DNA of 6,076 nt from JAJNBA01 sp035696925 (GTDB lineage: Bacteria; Actinomycetota; UBA4738; HRBIN12), in assembly GCA_035696925.1 (NCBI GenBank), contig DASSDW010000124.1:1-6076 (forward strand), read 5' to 3'. Numbering within the stretch: the first letter of the stretch is position 1; each line of letters opens with the position of its first letter. The position numbers and the translations under genes are program-made. Positions 6,041-6,076 of the stretch are shown here, in pieces. The notes beneath the pieces are model-generated. The model did no database searches and was not told the origin of the DNA. It was given only the letters and a program-made list of their open reading frames with translations.

Positions 6041-6076
6041 GCGAAGCCGAACAGTATCGAACGCGTCTCAGCCCTG
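6041..6076 (-). promoter_or_regulatory. Upstream region of the flavoprotein operon with a possible -10
   Basis: On the minus strand, GATACT (6058..6053) matches the -10 consensus TATAAT at four of six positions, including TAxxxT-like spacing, and ends 12 bases before the ATG. A matching -35 would lie at or beyond the window edge, so it cannot be assessed. No Shine-Dalgarno is visible, which suggests a very short leader. The call is weak. Confidence 0.3.

Overview
The window is GC-rich, densely coding DNA with five protein genes and no gap longer than 60 bases. The GC bias, two small lipoproteins with short lipoboxes, start codons without Shine-Dalgarno sequences, and a dimethylglycine-oxidase-type flavoprotein best matching my memory of Arthrobacter enzymes together suggest a high-GC bacterium, most likely an actinobacterium or a related uncultured lineage. 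This is an inference; the window has no rRNA or other marker gene.

Left part (1-2384). A PadR-family repressor gene runs leftward out of the window. It is divergent from a rightward pair of lipoprotein genes: a secreted alpha/beta hydrolase and a six-bladed TolB-like beta-propeller. The 60-base space between the divergent starts carries a perfect 12-base palindrome that sits exactly midway between the two ATGs. It places a consensus TTGACA -35 hexamer on each strand. This looks like a shared operator-promoter through which PadR could control itself and the envelope genes.

Right part (2381-6040). Two leftward genes form an apparent operon with a 30-base gap and a strong internal ribosome binding site. 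The first encodes an 819-residue FAD oxidoreductase fused to a tetrahydrofolate-binding aminomethyltransferase module (dimethylglycine oxidase / sarcosine dehydrogenase family). The second encodes a 389-residue stand-alone GcvT-fold protein that looks more like the DMSP demethylase DmdA than like glycine-cleavage T protein. Together they look like a tetrahydrofolate-linked demethylation cassette for methylated N- or S-compounds such as dimethylglycine, sarcosine or related osmolytes. The substrate of the second enzyme is open.

The two parts converge: the propeller gene and the DmdA-like gene end on the same CTAG, so their stop codons overlap and no terminator separates them. I see no RNA genes, mobile elements, CRISPR arrays or frameshifted genes. 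The most distinctive items are the symmetric divergent operator and the pairing of a DmdA-like enzyme with a dimethylglycine-oxidase-like enzyme.
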